Assembly (NCBI GenBank): GCA_022486705.1
Contig: JAKVKC010000014.1
Coordinates: 1 to 62,843 of the forward strand
DNA from: Solobacterium sp.
GTDB taxonomy: Bacteria; Bacillota_I; Bacilli_A; Erysipelotrichales; Erysipelotrichaceae
Direction: 5' to 3'
Length of the DNA stretch: 62,843 nucleotides
A program made the position numbers and the translations under genes. Below, in pieces: positions 16,399 to 26,593 of the stretch; position 1 is the first letter of the stretch; each line of letters begins with the position of its first letter. A model generated the notes under the pieces. It saw only the letters and a list, made by a program, of their open reading frames with translations, did not search any database and was not told the DNA's origin.

Positions 16399-17682
16399 TT
16401 ATCTTAGGAAACCATGATACTGCTTCTGTGTCAGCTGACCTTTCAGCTGAGCCATTGTCTCTAAGGCAACACCGACAACGATGATAATACCTGTACCGCC
16501 GATGGATGTTGACTTTGGAAGCGATGTGAACATAGGCAGGATATATGGAATCACAGCAACGATGGTCAAGGCTGCTGCTCCCAGAACTGTAATGCGGTTC
16601 AGGACCTTGTGCAGATAGGTCTTTGTCTCAGAGCCTGGGCGGATACCAGGAATATAAGCACCGCTCTTGCCAAGATTGTCAGCCATCTGTTCAGGATCGA
16701 CCTGCAGATCTGTGTAGAAGAAGGTGAATAGAATGGTCAGCAATGCATACAGCAGAAGTCCTGTCCAGCTCGTCAATGACAGCCAGCTGCTCAGTGTCGT
16801 ATACAGATCTGTGTTGAAGAAACTGATGACGATCTGCGGCGCAGTGATAATGGACTGTGCGAAGATGACTGGGATAACAGATGCACTGTTGATCTTCAGA
16901 GGCAGGAATGTAATATCGCTGCCGCTGCGTGTCGTTGTGCTGTTCGTGTACTGAATTGGGATCTTTCTGACCGCTGTCTCCATCACAATAACGAAGACAA
17001 TGATCACAAGATACAGAGCACAGTACAAAGCAAACTGCAGAATGCCATTGAACATCTCACTGGAACTTGATCCAGCAACAAGTACGTTGTATACCTGCAT
17101 GAAGTTCGATGGAATGTTGGCAACAATGCCGGCAAAGATAATGATAGAAATACCATTGCCAATGCCTTTCATGGAAATACGATCGCCGATCCAGATCAGG
17201 AACATTGTTCCTGCGGTCAGTACGGTAGCGGTATACAGATAGCCGGAAAGATTTGCATTCTCCAGAATTGCATACTGCTTATCGAAGCCATATACCAAGG
17301 AATATGCCTGTACAAATGACAGGACAACACCTAAGTAACGAGTGATCTTTTCCATTTTCATACGGCCGGTCTGTCCGGACTTTGTCATTTCTGTCAAAGC
17401 AGGAATGACATCCATGGACAGCAGCTGAATGATGATGCTGGCAGTAATATACGGGGTAACTCCCATAGCGAAGATGCTCAATTTCTCAAGTGCTCCGCCG
17501 CCCAATAAGTTCATCATATTGAGAATGGAATTGTCCGCAATCTGCGAAGATAGTGTTGTTGTGTTCACACCTGGTACTGCGATGGCCGATCCAACACGAT
17601 AGATCAGCAGCATTGCAAGGGTAAAGAAGATCTTTTTGCGGATCTCTTTATTCTTGAACAAGCTGGCGAACGTGCGTCCCAT
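16399..17682 (-). CDS. secY: Protein translocase subunit SecY
   Basis: 427 residues, ten membrane helices. Hallmarks: RVGSAIAVPGV in the first helix region, MGVTPYITASIIIQLL, and ALETMAQLKGQL near the C-terminus. Forms the SecYEG channel used by the many signal-peptide proteins in this window. Starts 2 bases after the rplO stop. Confidence 0.97.
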   Translation of the reverse strand: MGRTFASLFKNKEIRKKIFFTLAMLLIYRVGSAIAVPGVNTTTLSSQIADNSILNMMNLLGGGALEKLSIFAMGVTPYITASIIIQLLSMDVIPALTEMTKSGQTGRMKMEKITRYLGVVLSFVQAYSLVYGFDKQYAILENANLSGYLYTATVLTAGTMFLIWIGDRISMKGIGNGISIIIFAGIVANIPSNFMQVYNVLVAGSSSSEMFNGILQFALYCALYLVIIVFVIVMETAVRKIPIQYTNSTTTRSGSDITFLPLKINSASVIPVIFAQSIITAPQIVISFFNTDLYTTLSSWLSLTSWTGLLLYALLTILFTFFYTDLQVDPEQMADNLGKSGAYIPGIRPGSETKTYLHKVLNRITVLGAAALTIVAVIPYILPMFTSLPKSTSIGGTGIIIVVGVALETMAQLKGQLTQKQYHGFLR

Positions 17683-17684
17683 GA

Positions 17685-18125
17685 TTACAGAACCTCAGCT
17701 TTTCCGCCTGCTTCTTCGATTGCCTTCTGGGCAGACTTGGAAAACTTTTCAGCTTGTACTGTCAGCTTCTTTTCCAGCTTGCCGTTACCAAGGACTTTCA
17801 CACCATCAAGGTGCTTCTTGACTAAACCGGCAGCCTTCAAAGCTGTGTAATCTACAGTGACACCGTCATCGAACTTGTTCAGATCGTCAACGTTAACAAC
17901 TGCATATTCTTTACGAGTATAGTTTGTGAAACCTCTCTTAGGCATTCTCTTGAAGAATGGTGTCTGACCACCTTCAAAACCAATTGCGACGCCGCCGCCG
18001 CTTCTGGCATTCTGGCCCTTCTGGCCCTTGCCAGCTGTTTTGCCGGTTCCGGAACCAAGACCTCTACCGATTCTCTTCTTTGTTGAACGGGCTCCTTCTG
18101 TTGGCTTCAATTCATTTAATTTCAT
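17685..18125 (-). CDS. rplO: 50S ribosomal protein L15
   Basis: 146 residues. [20 protein letters not shown] start and the Gly-rich [18 protein letters not shown] stretch are typical. It follows rpsE by only 13 bases: rpmD (L30), which normally sits between them, is absent. Assembly protein binding 23S rRNA. Confidence 0.97.
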   Translation of the reverse strand: MKLNELKPTEGARSTKKRIGRGLGSGTGKTAGKGQKGQNARSGGGVAIGFEGGQTPFFKRMPKRGFTNYTRKEYAVVNVDDLNKFDDGVTVDYTALKAAGLVKKHLDGVKVLGNGKLEKKLTVQAEKFSKSAQKAIEEAGGKAEVL

Positions 18126-18138
18126 CTAGAGTCCCTCC

Positions 18139-18660
18139 TTATCTGATCTCAGCGACTTTCTTGTCGCGGAGCTTTGCAATTTCATCAACTGTACGCAGTT
18201 CCTTCAGTGCCTTTAACGTTGCATAGACAACGTTGACAGATGTACGTGAACCGATGACCTTTGACAGAACATCAGCAACACCTGCAAGCTCAAGGATATT
18301 GCGGACAGCACCGCCTGCAATAACACCAGTACCTGGTGCAGCAGGAGCAAGGAATACTGTGGATGAACCATGAGTAACCTTGATCGCATGTGGAACTGTT
18401 CTTGTGCCGTCAACTAATTTGACGTTGAATACATTCTTTGTAGCGCACTCTTCAGCCTTCTTGATTGCATCTGGAACTTCGGATGCCTTGCCCATTCCAA
18501 ATCCAATACGTCCCTTATGATCGCCGACGACGACCAATGCAGCAAAACGCATTCTGCGTCCGCCTTTAACGGTCTTGGATACACGGTTGATGGAGACTAC
18601 TACAGAGTCGAACTCTTTTGGTTCGCGCTTTCTGAAATCTCTTTTTTTATCGTATGGCAT
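18139..18660 (-). CDS. rpsE: 30S ribosomal protein S5
   Basis: 173 residues. N-terminal double-stranded-RNA-binding segment with [20 protein letters not shown] (the fidelity and spectinomycin loop region) and [18 protein letters not shown]-terminal domain [20 protein letters not shown]. Decoding accuracy protein at the mRNA entry. 18 bases after rplR. Confidence 0.98.
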   Translation of the reverse strand: MPYDKKRDFRKREPKEFDSVVVSINRVSKTVKGGRRMRFAALVVVGDHKGRIGFGMGKASEVPDAIKKAEECATKNVFNVKLVDGTRTVPHAIKVTHGSSTVFLAPAAPGTGVIAGGAVRNILELAGVADVLSKVIGSRTSVNVVYATLKALKELRTVDEIAKLRDKKVAEIR

Positions 18661-18678
18661 TTCAGTATCTCCCTTTCC

Positions 18679-19035
18679 TTAGAACTTCAGTCCAGCTTCT
18701 CTTGCTGCTTCAGCAAGAGCCTGAACTCTTCCGTGATATACATAACCGCCACGGTCGAAACGGACGGACTCGATCTTTGCATCTAAGCACTTCTTGGCAA
18801 TCGCTTCGCCAACCTTCTTGGCTGCTTCAACGTTTCCGCCATTCTCCAGCTTCAGTTCCAAAGAACTTGCAGCACAGAGAGTTTTTCCTGTTGTATCATC
18901 AATGACCTGTGCAAAGATGTTTGCATTGGAACGGAATACGTTCAGTCTTGGGCAGTCGGGAGTACCGTTGACTACATTGCGTACACGCTTATGACGGCGG
19001 ATGCGCTCTTCATTTTTCTTCTGTAAATTCAGCAT
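18679..19035 (-). CDS. rplR: 50S ribosomal protein L18
   Basis: 118 residues. Contains [34 protein letters not shown] and [24 protein letters not shown]. Binds 5S rRNA with L5 in the central protuberance. Confidence 0.98.
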   Translation of the reverse strand: MLNLQKKNEERIRRHKRVRNVVNGTPDCPRLNVFRSNANIFAQVIDDTTGKTLCAASSLELKLENGGNVEAAKKVGEAIAKKCLDAKIESVRFDRGGYVYHGRVQALAEAAREAGLKF

Positions 19036-19054
19036 TTTCTACTCTCTCCTTCCC

Positions 19055-19603
19055 TTACTTTTTAGCCGCAGCTGTCTTGCCTTCCTTACGGCGAACGATC
19101 TCATCCACATAGCGGATGCCCTTTCCTCCGTACGGCTCTGGCTTTCTGATCTCTCTGACCTCAGCAGCGAACTGGCCAACCATCTGCTTATCAATACCAG
19201 ATACATTGATGGTCGTAGCATCAGGGCATTCAACCTTGACACCTTCTGGTGCTGTCAGTTTAACTTCATGAGAGTATCCAACAGTCAATGTGATCGTGTT
19301 ATTGGCAACAGAAGCTCTGTAACCAATACCGACGATCTTCATCTGCTTGCTGAAACCAGTGGAGACACCTTCGACCATTGTATTGATCAGTGCTCTTGTG
19401 GTTCCATGAAGCTGCTTTGTATGCTTCTCATCGTTAGGACGCTTAACTGTAATGACTCCAGCATCAACCTTGATGTCCATCAATGGGGAGAAGGACTTTG
19501 TCAGTGTTCCCTTAGGTCCCTTTACAGTCACCTCATTCTCACCGGCAACAGATACTTCAACGCCAGCTGGAATGGTAATCAGTTTATTTCCGATACGTGA
19601 CAT
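19055..19603 (-). CDS. rplF: 50S ribosomal protein L6
   Basis: 182 residues, two repeated L6 domains. Starts MSRIGNKLITIPAGVEV and ends with the rRNA-binding PEPYGGKGIRYVDEIVRRKEGKTAAAKK. Lies near the GTPase centre and sarcin-ricin loop. Confidence 0.98.
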   Translation of the reverse strand: MSRIGNKLITIPAGVEVSVAGENEVTVKGPKGTLTKSFSPLMDIKVDAGVITVKRPNDEKHTKQLHGTTRALINTMVEGVSTGFSKQMKIVGIGYRASVANNTITLTVGYSHEVKLTAPEGVKVECPDATTINVSGIDKQMVGQFAAEVREIRKPEPYGGKGIRYVDEIVRRKEGKTAAAKK

Positions 19604-19624
19604 TTGTCTAGTTATCCTTTCTCA

Positions 19625-20026
19625 TTACCAGACGTAGGCTACGACTTCGCCGCCTGCGTGCTGTTTTCTTGCTTCTTTGTCTGTCATCATTCCATTGGAT
19701 GTTGAAATGATAGCAATGCCCAGTCCATTGAGGACCTTTGGCACTTCGTTGCCCTTTGCATAGACACGAAGTCCTGGCTTAGAAATTCTCTTGATGCCTG
19801 TGATGACCTTTGCACCGCGTGCACCATACTTTAGAGTAACGACGATTTTCTTCTCGATACCCTCGCCTTCTACGGCGTACTTGTCAATATATCCTTCTGA
19901 CTTCAGGATCTTAGCAATTTCTACCTTGACCTTTGAAGCTGGGGTTACATCAACTGTTGTCATGTGTGCCTGAACTCCATTACGGATTCTGGTCAGCATG
20001 TCAGCAATAGGATCTGTCATATTCAT
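19625..20026 (-). CDS. rpsH: 30S ribosomal protein S8
   Basis: 133 residues. Opening [17 protein letters not shown] and closing [27 protein letters not shown] are diagnostic. The ATG at 20026 is taken over the next in-frame ATG (20020) because GGGAGG is better spaced. Binds 16S helix 21 and in many bacteria also the spc mRNA as repressor. Confidence 0.98.
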   Translation of the reverse strand: MNMTDPIADMLTRIRNGVQAHMTTVDVTPASKVKVEIAKILKSEGYIDKYAVEGEGIEKKIVVTLKYGARGAKVITGIKRISKPGLRVYAKGNEVPKVLNGLGIAIISTSNGMMTDKEARKQHAGGEVVAYVW

Positions 20027-20043
20027 ATCGCGCTACCTCCCTC

Positions 20044-20229
20044 TTACCAGCTTGCCTTCTTGACTCCAGGAATCTGACCTTTGTAAGCCAGCTCTCTGAA
20101 GCAGATTCTGCAGAGCTTATACTTCTTTAATACTGAATGCGGACGTCCGCATCTCTCGCAGCGAGTATACTCGCGTGTGGAGAACTTCGCTGGACGAGAA
20201 GCCTTAACTTTTAAACTTGTCTTTGCCAT
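20044..20229 (-). CDS. rpsN: 30S ribosomal protein S14, zinc-binding type Z
   Basis: 61 residues from the ATG at 20229 (RBS AAGGAGG); a longer frame has no ribosome site. Two C-x2-C pairs (CERCG and CRICF) hold zinc, and the short length marks type Z, found in Gram-positives. Position between rplE and rpsH is standard. Confidence 0.97.
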   Translation of the reverse strand: MAKTSLKVKASRPAKFSTREYTRCERCGRPHSVLKKYKLCRICFRELAYKGQIPGVKKASW

Positions 20230-20245
20230 GTCTGTCCTCCTTCTC

Positions 20246-20785
20246 TTACTTCTCAAATGGCATGCCGAGTTCCTTCAGCAATGCATATGCTTCTTTGTTG
20301 GACTGAGCTGTTGTAACAATGACAACATCCATTCCTCTGACCTTGGCAACCTTATCAAAGTTGATTTCAGGGAAGATCAGCTGTTCCTTGACGCCCAATG
20401 TGTAGTTTCCTCTGCCATCAAAAGCAGTAGAAGATACACCATGGAAATCTCTTACACGAGGCAGAGAGATATTGAACAGCTTATCAAGGAATTCATACAT
20501 TCTCTCACCGCGGATCGTGACCTTGCAGCCAATTGGCATGCCTTCACGCAGCTTGAAGTTTGCAATAGACTTCTTAGCCTTTGTAATGACTGGCTTCTGA
20601 CCGGAGATCTCTGTCATCTCTTCAACAGCTTCATCAAGAAGCTTGCTGTTCACGATGGAATCGCCGACACCCATGTTGATAATGACCTTAACAACCTTTG
20701 GTGCCTGCATTGGAGATGTATACTCGAACTCTTTGATCAGAGAAGGCTTAACTGTTTCTGTATATTTCTGTTGAAGACGATTCAT
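20246..20785 (-). CDS. rplE: 50S ribosomal protein L5
   Basis: 179 residues. Conserved [42 protein letters not shown] and [22 protein letters not shown]. Binds 5S rRNA and P-site tRNA. Its ATG overlaps the rplX stop by one base, giving translational coupling. Confidence 0.98.
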   Translation of the reverse strand: MNRLQQKYTETVKPSLIKEFEYTSPMQAPKVVKVIINMGVGDSIVNSKLLDEAVEEMTEISGQKPVITKAKKSIANFKLREGMPIGCKVTIRGERMYEFLDKLFNISLPRVRDFHGVSSTAFDGRGNYTLGVKEQLIFPEINFDKVAKVRGMDVVIVTTAQSNKEAYALLKELGMPFEK

Positions 20786-21105
20786 TACTTCTTAGCCTCC
20801 TTGATCTCTGCGCCGGACTTCTTGAAGATACGTGTCTTCTTTCCATCCTCGACTTTATAACCTACACGACTGATGCTCTTGGCTTTCTTGTCATAGAGCA
20901 TTACATTTGAAGCATCGATTTCAGCTTCCTTTTCAATCACGCCGCCTTCAGGGTTCTGCTGGTTAGGCTTCAAAGACTTCTTGATCATGTTGACACCTTC
21001 AACGATGACCTTGTTGTTCTTTGGGTCAACGGATTTCACTTCGCTGACGGTTCCCTTGTAGTGGCCGCTGATGACCTTAACTGTATCACCTGTCTTGATT
21101 TTCAT
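20785..21105 (-). CDS. rplX: 50S ribosomal protein L24
   Basis: 106 residues from the ATG at 21105 (AGGAGG upstream; an upstream extension would run into rplN). KOW motif [19 protein letters not shown] at the N-terminus, then [11 protein letters not shown]. Early assembly protein at the tunnel exit. Confidence 0.97.
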   Translation of the reverse strand: MKIKTGDTVKVISGHYKGTVSEVKSVDPKNNKVIVEGVNMIKKSLKPNQQNPEGGVIEKEAEIDASNVMLYDKKAKSISRVGYKVEDGKKTRIFKKSGAEIKEAKK

Positions 21106-21118
21106 TCTGCGGTCCTCC

Positions 21119-21487
21119 TTATAAAACTTCCGGAGCCAGGGAAACAATCTTAGTGAATCCCTTATCACGGAGTTCTCTTGCGACCGGACCAAAGATACGT
21201 GTTCCGACCGGTGTCAGGTCATCCTTGATGATGACTGCTGCATTGTCGTCAAACTTGATATAAGAACCATTGTCACGTCTTACACCATAAACTGTACGAG
21301 CGATAACTGCCTTGACGACCTGGCCGTCCTTGACAGTACCATTTGGCTGTGCGCTCTTAACTGCGCAAACGACGATATCGCCGATTGATGCAGTCTTGCG
21401 CTTTGAGCCGCCTAAGCATCTGATGACGAGTAATTCCTTGGCACCAGTGTTATCAGCAACTACCAATCTGCTTTCATTCTGAATCAT
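21119..21487 (-). CDS. rplN: 50S ribosomal protein L14
   Basis: 122 residues. [23 protein letters not shown] and [25 protein letters not shown] are textbook L14. Located at the subunit interface and the docking site of RsfS. Confidence 0.98.
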   Translation of the reverse strand: MIQNESRLVVADNTGAKELLVIRCLGGSKRKTASIGDIVVCAVKSAQPNGTVKDGQVVKAVIARTVYGVRRDNGSYIKFDDNAAVIIKDDLTPVGTRIFGPVARELRDKGFTKIVSLAPEVL

Positions 21488-21506
21488 TGCTTTTTCCTCC
21501 TGTGCC

Positions 21507-21770
21507 TTAAAGTATTACTGCCTTTTCAACAACCTTGACCAAACGGAAGTGCTTATCCTTTGATAAAGGTCTTGTTTCCATTACTTCAACAATGTCGCCG
21601 ACCTTTGCTTCGTTGTTCTCATCATGAACCTTGAAGCGAGTCGAAGCCTTTACGTGTCTGCCATATAAAGGATGAGCCTTCGATGCGGTGATCTCTACGA
21701 CGATTGTCTTGTCCATCTTATCGGAAACTACTGTTCCGTGAAGGACCTTACGCGCGTTTCTTTCTGCCAT
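21507..21770 (-). CDS. rpsQ: 30S ribosomal protein S17
   Basis: 87 residues, OB fold. Contains [19 protein letters not shown] and [22 protein letters not shown]. Primary 16S binder in 30S assembly. 14 bases after rpmC. Confidence 0.98.
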   Translation of the reverse strand: MAERNARKVLHGTVVSDKMDKTIVVEITASKAHPLYGRHVKASTRFKVHDENNEAKVGDIVEVMETRPLSKDKHFRLVKVVEKAVIL

Positions 21771-21784
21771 ATTTCATGCCCTCC

Positions 21785-21988
21785 TTACTTAGCTGCTTCT
21801 GCATTCTCACGTTCTGTCAGAACGGTATAGATGCGAGCGATTGTTTTCTTGATATCTTTGACGCGGGATGGATTCTCCAGATTTCCTGTAGCCTGTGCAA
21901 AACGCAGACCATACAGTTCTTCTTTCAGAGAAACAACTTCCTTCTGGAGCTCTTCGTTACTAAGATCTCTGATTTCTTTTACATTCAT
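21785..21988 (-). CDS. rpmC: 50S ribosomal protein L29
   Basis: 67 residues, two-helix protein. MNVKEIRDLSNEELQKEVVS and LRFAQATGNLENPSRVKDIKK match the family. Near the tunnel exit beside L23. Only 2 bases after rplP. Confidence 0.97.
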   Translation of the reverse strand: MNVKEIRDLSNEELQKEVVSLKEELYGLRFAQATGNLENPSRVKDIKKTIARIYTVLTERENAEAAK

Positions 21989-21990
21989 GA

Positions 21991-22410
21991 TTACTTAGCC
22001 TCCTCGCCCTTCTTAACAAAGCGGGTCTCTACGCAGAGCTTATTGGCGCCAAGTCTCAGAGCCTCACGTGCTGTGGCCTCATCAACGCCGCCTACTTCGA
22101 AGAGAATTCTTCCCTTCTGGACAACTGCTACCCAATGATCCGGAGCACCCTTGCCTGATCCCATACGTACTTCCAACGGCTTCTTTGTTTTAGCAAGCTG
22201 CGGGAATACCTTGATCCAGACCTGTCCGCCACGGTTCATATAACGTGTCATAGCAACACGTGCTGCTTCCAGCTGAGCGGAACTTACATAAGCTCCTTCT
22301 TCAGCTACAAGTCCATACTGGCCAAACGCAATTGTGCGTCCTGCCTTAGAAATACCTTCGTAAGAAACACGATGAGGTCTTCTGTATTTGGTTCTATTTG
22401 GCATTAACAT
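21991..22410 (-). CDS. rplP: 50S ribosomal protein L16
   Basis: 139 residues beginning [14 protein letters not shown], so the first of two close ATG codons is used. Contains [22 protein letters not shown] and [15 protein letters not shown]. Supports A-site tRNA. Two bases after the rpsC stop; its RBS lies inside the end of rpsC. Confidence 0.98.
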   Translation of the reverse strand: MLMPNRTKYRRPHRVSYEGISKAGRTIAFGQYGLVAEEGAYVSSAQLEAARVAMTRYMNRGGQVWIKVFPQLAKTKKPLEVRMGSGKGAPDHWVAVVQKGRILFEVGGVDEATAREALRLGANKLCVETRFVKKGEEAK

Positions 22411-22412
22411 AA

Positions 22413-23264
22413 TTAATTCTGACCTCCTTCTGCAGGAGCTGCTTTTTCAGCTGGCTTTGGTGCAGATGCAGCTGCCGGACGACGGCTGCCTCTTGCTGTG
22501 CGGGAACTGTTTCCTCCCCTTCTGCCGCCTCTGTGATCCGGTCTTCTTGAATTGGCTGGAGCTTCTGGCTCCTTGACCATCTGTCCAGGCAGAACTTCAC
22601 CGCGGCAGATCCAGACCTTGACACCGAGCTTGCCATATGTTGTATGTGCTTCTTCACATGCAAAGTCGATATCTGATCTTAATGTATGCAGAGGAACGAC
22701 TCCTCTGGAATAGCCTTCCTGACGAGCAATTTCAGCTCCGCCCAGTCTGCCCTTTGCCAATGTCTTGATGCCCTTGGCGCCAGAACGCATGGTCTGCTGA
22801 ATTGCCTTCTTCTGAGCAATACGGAAGGACTGACGTGCTTCAAGCTGTTCACAGATCTTACGTGCAACCAAACGTGCATCCAGATCTGGATTGGCGACAG
22901 CAACAACATCGATCTTGACATTCTTGCCAGTCATCTTTGTCAGCTTAGCCTTCAGTGTATCAGCCTTGCTCTTAGGAGCCTTGGCTGCTTCACCTTCTGC
23001 ACCAGCTGCAGGTGCGGACATTGTCTTGCCGACAACAGCGCCTGGTCTTGCACAGCGGATGATCACCTTGACATCCTTCTTGCCTGTTCTCTCAATTTCA
23101 ATACGAGAGATATATGCATCTTTCAGTTCCTTTTCGAGGAAGCTGCGGATCTTGACATCTTCGTTCAGAAGATCTCCATAATTAGCCTTGTTTGCGTACC
23201 ATCTGGAATCCCAGTCGCGGATCACGCCGACACGCATGCCAATTGGGCTTACTTTTTGTCCCAT
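22413..23264 (-). CDS. rpsC: 30S ribosomal protein S3 with an insertion in the KH loop
   Basis: 283 residues against about 218 in Bacillus. The core is clear: [22 protein letters not shown] at the start, [17 protein letters not shown], and [17 protein letters not shown]. Two oddities. First, after RPGAVVGK (ends at residue 80) the usual GG-x-x-x-E of the KH-domain GXXG loop is replaced by about 21 residues (81-101) of Ala/Pro/Gly/Lys-rich sequence before [12 protein letters not shown]. Second, the C-terminal 55 or so residues form a disordered Arg/Ala/Pro/Gly tail. S3 lines the mRNA entry channel. The reading frame is intact, and flanking genes are normal, so it is likely functional. Confidence 0.95.
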   Translation of the reverse strand: MGQKVSPIGMRVGVIRDWDSRWYANKANYGDLLNEDVKIRSFLEKELKDAYISRIEIERTGKKDVKVIIRCARPGAVVGKTMSAPAAGAEGEAAKAPKSKADTLKAKLTKMTGKNVKIDVVAVANPDLDARLVARKICEQLEARQSFRIAQKKAIQQTMRSGAKGIKTLAKGRLGGAEIARQEGYSRGVVPLHTLRSDIDFACEEAHTTYGKLGVKVWICRGEVLPGQMVKEPEAPANSRRPDHRGGRRGGNSSRTARGSRRPAAASAPKPAEKAAPAEGGQN

Positions 23265-23281
23265 ATTCTGATCTTCCTCCC

Positions 23282-23617
23282 TTATCTCTCATCGGAAACC
23301 ACAACTGTAATGTGGCTTGTTCTCTTCATAATCGGGGAAGCGTTTCCCTTAGCTCTTGGCATGAAGCGCTTGAGGACAACGCCCTCATTTGCATAGCATT
23401 CCTTGACATACAGGGAATCAGCATCCAGCTGATTATTGTTTGTTGCATTAGCGGCAGCACTCTTGACTACCTTGTACACTGCTGTAGCGGCCTGGTTCGG
23501 TTCGAACTTCAGGATCGCCAGAGCTTCATTTACACTCTTTCCGCGGATCGTATCTAAGACCAATCTGACCTTGCGAGGAGTGAAACGAACTGTTTTTGCG
23601 GTTGCTTTTACATCCAT
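23282..23617 (-). CDS. rplV: 50S ribosomal protein L22
   Basis: 111 residues from the ATG at 23617, which has GGAGG before it; an upstream extension into rpsS is rejected. Typical [21 protein letters not shown] opening and the long hairpin ending [13 protein letters not shown]. Lines the exit tunnel and is the site of some macrolide resistance changes. Confidence 0.97.
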   Translation of the reverse strand: MDVKATAKTVRFTPRKVRLVLDTIRGKSVNEALAILKFEPNQAATAVYKVVKSAAANATNNNQLDADSLYVKECYANEGVVLKRFMPRAKGNASPIMKRTSHITVVVSDER

Positions 23618-23630
23618 TGTCTTCTCCTCC

Positions 23631-23915
23631 TTACGCCTTCTGATCAACAGCGGCCTTACCTTCACCGTGTCCGCCGAACTTTCTTGTTGGGGCAAACTCA
23701 CCTAACTTATGTCCGACCATATCTTCTGTTACATACACAGGGACGAATTCCTTGCCGTTATATACAGCGAATGTCTTGCCTACAAACTTAGGGAAGATCG
23801 TTGAACGGCGGGACCATGTCTTAATTACATCATGACTGCTTGCCGCATCCTGTGCTTCAACCTTTTTCATGAGGCTGGCATCAATGAATGGGCCTTTCTT
23901 AACGCTTCTTGACAT
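23631..23915 (-). CDS. rpsS: 30S ribosomal protein S19
   Basis: 94 residues. [20 protein letters not shown] and [42 protein letters not shown] are diagnostic. 30S head protein paired with S13. Confidence 0.98.
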   Translation of the reverse strand: MSRSVKKGPFIDASLMKKVEAQDAASSHDVIKTWSRRSTIFPKFVGKTFAVYNGKEFVPVYVTEDMVGHKLGEFAPTRKFGGHGEGKAAVDQKA

Positions 23916-23936
23916 TATTCATTCTCTCCTTTCAAC

Positions 23937-24770
23937 TTACTTTCCATTCTTTCTTCTCACGATTAACTGAGAAGACTTAGCCTTAGGATTTCTTGTCTTG
24001 ACGCCCATAGCTTTCTTGCCCCAAGGTGTCATTGGAGACTTACGTCCTACTGGCTGTTTGCCTTCACCACCGCCATGCGGATGGTCGACAGGGTTCATTG
24101 CAGAACCTCTGACATGAGGACGAACACCTAAGTGTCTGTTGCGGCCAGCTTTTCCTAAGTTGACCAGAGAGAAATCACCATTGCCGACAATGCCTACAGT
24201 CGCACGGCAGTTGTCATGGACCTTTCTGACTTCGCCGGAAGCCAGACGCAGAGTAACGAAACCGCCTTCTGATCCAAGGATCTGAGCGGAGCAGCCTGCA
24301 GCACGTGCCATCTGGCCGCCCTTGCCTGCTGTTAATTCAACGTTATGAACATATGTTCCATCAGGAATATTCTTCAGTTCCATTGCATTGCCTGTCTTGA
24401 TATCGACAGCTGCACCGGAAACTACTTTGTCGCCGACATTCAGATCTGCTGGGCAGATGATGTAGCGCTTCTCACCATCAGCGTAATGAAGCAGAGCGAT
24501 GTTTGCATTTCTGTTTGGATCATATTCAATGGAAGCTACCTTAGCTACCACATCATCCTTGTTTCTCTTGAAATCGATGATTCTGTACTTCTGTTTTTCA
24601 CCGCCGCCCTGATGACGGGATGTGATACGGCCTGTGTTTCCGCGGCCGCCCTTCTTATTTAACGGAGCGAGCAGGCTCTTCTCAGGTGTTGACTTTGTGA
24701 TGCGGTCATTGCTGAGAGTGCTCATGTTTCTGCGTCCGTTATTGGTCGGCTTATACTTTATGATTGCCAT
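23937..24770 (-). CDS. rplB: 50S ribosomal protein L2
   Basis: 277 residues. Conserved [13 protein letters not shown] start, [17 protein letters not shown], and the peptidyl-transferase-proximal [18 protein letters not shown] with the essential histidine. Gap of 62 bases to rplW. Confidence 0.98.
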   Translation of the reverse strand: MAIIKYKPTNNGRRNMSTLSNDRITKSTPEKSLLAPLNKKGGRGNTGRITSRHQGGGEKQKYRIIDFKRNKDDVVAKVASIEYDPNRNANIALLHYADGEKRYIICPADLNVGDKVVSGAAVDIKTGNAMELKNIPDGTYVHNVELTAGKGGQMARAAGCSAQILGSEGGFVTLRLASGEVRKVHDNCRATVGIVGNGDFSLVNLGKAGRNRHLGVRPHVRGSAMNPVDHPHGGGEGKQPVGRKSPMTPWGKKAMGVKTRNPKAKSSQLIVRRKNGK

Positions 24771-24832
24771 TTTCCTTTATTTTCCTTTCGCAGTTTGTCC
24801 GGAGATAGCGAATTCCTCCGATATTTTAATGC

Positions 24833-25129
24833 TTACTTGCTCTCTTCATTCTTGAAGAGATCGATGGACTTTCCTTCAGGCAGTGTAACGATTGCCTTCT
24901 TGATAGCCTTTGTCATGCCTTCGTATTTGCCAACTCTCTTTGATTTGGAGTGCTGGTTGACGATGTTCACCTTTTCCGCAGAGATGTTGTAGATCTCTTT
25001 AATAGCCTGTTTTACGGAAGACTTGTTAGCATCTCTTGCGACTTCAAACGTTACTTTGTTTTCATCGGAAGAAAGCTTCATTGTCTTTTCAGTGACGATC
25101 GGTCTGATGATAATATCACGTGCGCTCAT
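24833..25129 (-). CDS. rplW: 50S ribosomal protein L23
   Basis: 98 residues. DIIIRPIVTEKTMKLSSDENKVTFEV and KQAIKEIYN...KVNIVN are typical. Docking site for trigger factor and SRP at the tunnel exit. Overlaps rplD by four bases (ATGA). Confidence 0.97.
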   Translation of the reverse strand: MSARDIIIRPIVTEKTMKLSSDENKVTFEVARDANKSSVKQAIKEIYNISAEKVNIVNQHSKSKRVGKYEGMTKAIKKAIVTLPEGKSIDLFKNEESK

Positions 25130-25758
25130 GCGGCGAAATCCTCCCCTGCCTTAACAGCAGCAGCTTCTGTGAACACGATCTTGTCTGCGTTCATAATGTC
25201 ATAGACATTGAGGCTGGAAACTGTAACGAGCATTGCGTTCGGAATGTTTCTCATGGAAACAAATGCATTGTCGAAATCCTCAGATGCATCAGCGACAAAT
25301 AATGTCTTTCTGTCAAATCCGAATGCATTCAATAATGCAACAGCCTTCTTTGTCTTAATCTCATCAAAGCTGAGATTCTCAATGACTGTCAGATTCTGAT
25401 CTGCGTTCTTTTCAGATAGAGCAGAACGGAGAGCCAGCTGTCTGACCTTGCGATTCAGCTTAACGCTGTACTTTCTTGGGTGAGGTCCGAATGCGATGGC
25501 GCCATGTCTAAACTGTGTTGCACGAGTAGAACCCTGACGGGCACGGCCTGTACCCTTCTGACGGAATGGCTTCTTGCCGCCGCCAGAGACAAAGCTTCTT
25601 GTCAATGTGCTATGTGTACCCTGTCTTAATCCTGCAAGATAAGCAAGAACAGAGTCATAGATTGCCTGCTGATTCGGTTCAATGCCGAATACAGCATCGG
25701 ACAGCTCGACCTTCTTAACGGCCTTGGCTTCCTGATTGTATACATCAATCTGAGACAT
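25126..25758 (-). CDS. rplD: 50S ribosomal protein L4
   Basis: 210 residues. The tunnel-lining loop KKPFRQKGTGRARQGSTRATQFRHG is well conserved. C-terminal half LFVADASEDFDNAFVSMRNIPNA is normal. In enterobacteria L4 represses the S10 operon; whether that holds here is unknown. 9 bases after rplC. Confidence 0.98.
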   Translation of the reverse strand: MSQIDVYNQEAKAVKKVELSDAVFGIEPNQQAIYDSVLAYLAGLRQGTHSTLTRSFVSGGGKKPFRQKGTGRARQGSTRATQFRHGAIAFGPHPRKYSVKLNRKVRQLALRSALSEKNADQNLTVIENLSFDEIKTKKAVALLNAFGFDRKTLFVADASEDFDNAFVSMRNIPNAMLVTVSSLNVYDIMNADKIVFTEAAAVKAGEDFAA

Positions 25759-25767
25759 TGTTTATCC

Positions 25768-26571
25768 TCACTTTCCCTTGCGAGCTGCACTCTCGGCAGC
25801 TTTCTTAGCCTTTTCAGCTTCTTCCTTCTTTGCTTCTTCAGCAGCGAGTTCAGCATTAACTGTATTGGCAACCTTTGCAAGTTCCTCTTCAACAGATGCT
25901 CCCTGGTAGGAAATCAGCTCGGAAGTCTTCACTTCCTTGACAGGCTTAACTGTAGTCTTGATTGTAACGAGTCCCTTTCTCGGTCCTGGCACATTGCCTT
26001 TGACAAGGATATATCCTTCTTCAGCATTGACCTTGATGACCGTCAGGTTCTGGTTTGTTGTTGTGTATCTTCCTTCTTCGCCCGGCATTACTGTACCCTT
26101 GTTGACAACGCCGTTGTTACGTCCGTTGGTAGCAAGTGAACCAATATGTCTTGCGTTCTTGGAACCGCCGTGTGTCAGAGGTCCCTGTTTAGCATTGTTA
26201 CGAACGATCGTGCCGCTGTAACCTTTGCCCTTTGATGTGCCCTGGACATCGACGATGTCGCCGGCCTTGAACAGATCAGCCTTGATTTCTGCACCAACTT
26301 CGAAACCGTTCATTTCATCGCCCTTAACCTCAGCGATATAGTGCTTAGGAGCTGTGTTAGCCTTCTTTGCATGTCCGATTGCAGCCTTTGTAGCACGCTG
26401 TTCCTTTACATCTTCATAGCCAAGCTGAACAGCTTCATAGCCGTCCTTCTCAACTGTCTTCTTCTGCAGTACGACATTAGGTTTGACTTCGACGACGGTA
26501 ACAGGAATCAGAGTTCCTTCGATCGTGAAGACCTGGGTCATACCAAGCTTACGTCCTAAAATACCCTTCAT
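25768..26571 (-). CDS. rplC: 50S ribosomal protein L3 with charged C-terminal extension
   Basis: 267 residues against about 209 in Bacillus. The first 205 residues are normal: [60 protein letters not shown]. The tail from about residue 215 ends in an Ala/Glu/Lys-rich helix ([19 protein letters not shown]) likely to project from the surface. Similar tails are seen in Mollicutes relatives. Frame is intact through to the stop. Confidence 0.96.
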   Translation of the reverse strand: MKGILGRKLGMTQVFTIEGTLIPVTVVEVKPNVVLQKKTVEKDGYEAVQLGYEDVKEQRATKAAIGHAKKANTAPKHYIAEVKGDEMNGFEVGAEIKADLFKAGDIVDVQGTSKGKGYSGTIVRNNAKQGPLTHGGSKNARHIGSLATNGRNNGVVNKGTVMPGEEGRYTTTNQNLTVIKVNAEEGYILVKGNVPGPRKGLVTIKTTVKPVKEVKTSELISYQGASVEEELAKVANTVNAELAAEEAKKEEAEKAKKAAESAARKGK

Positions 26572-26593
26572 TTAATTTCACCCTGTTCCTTTC

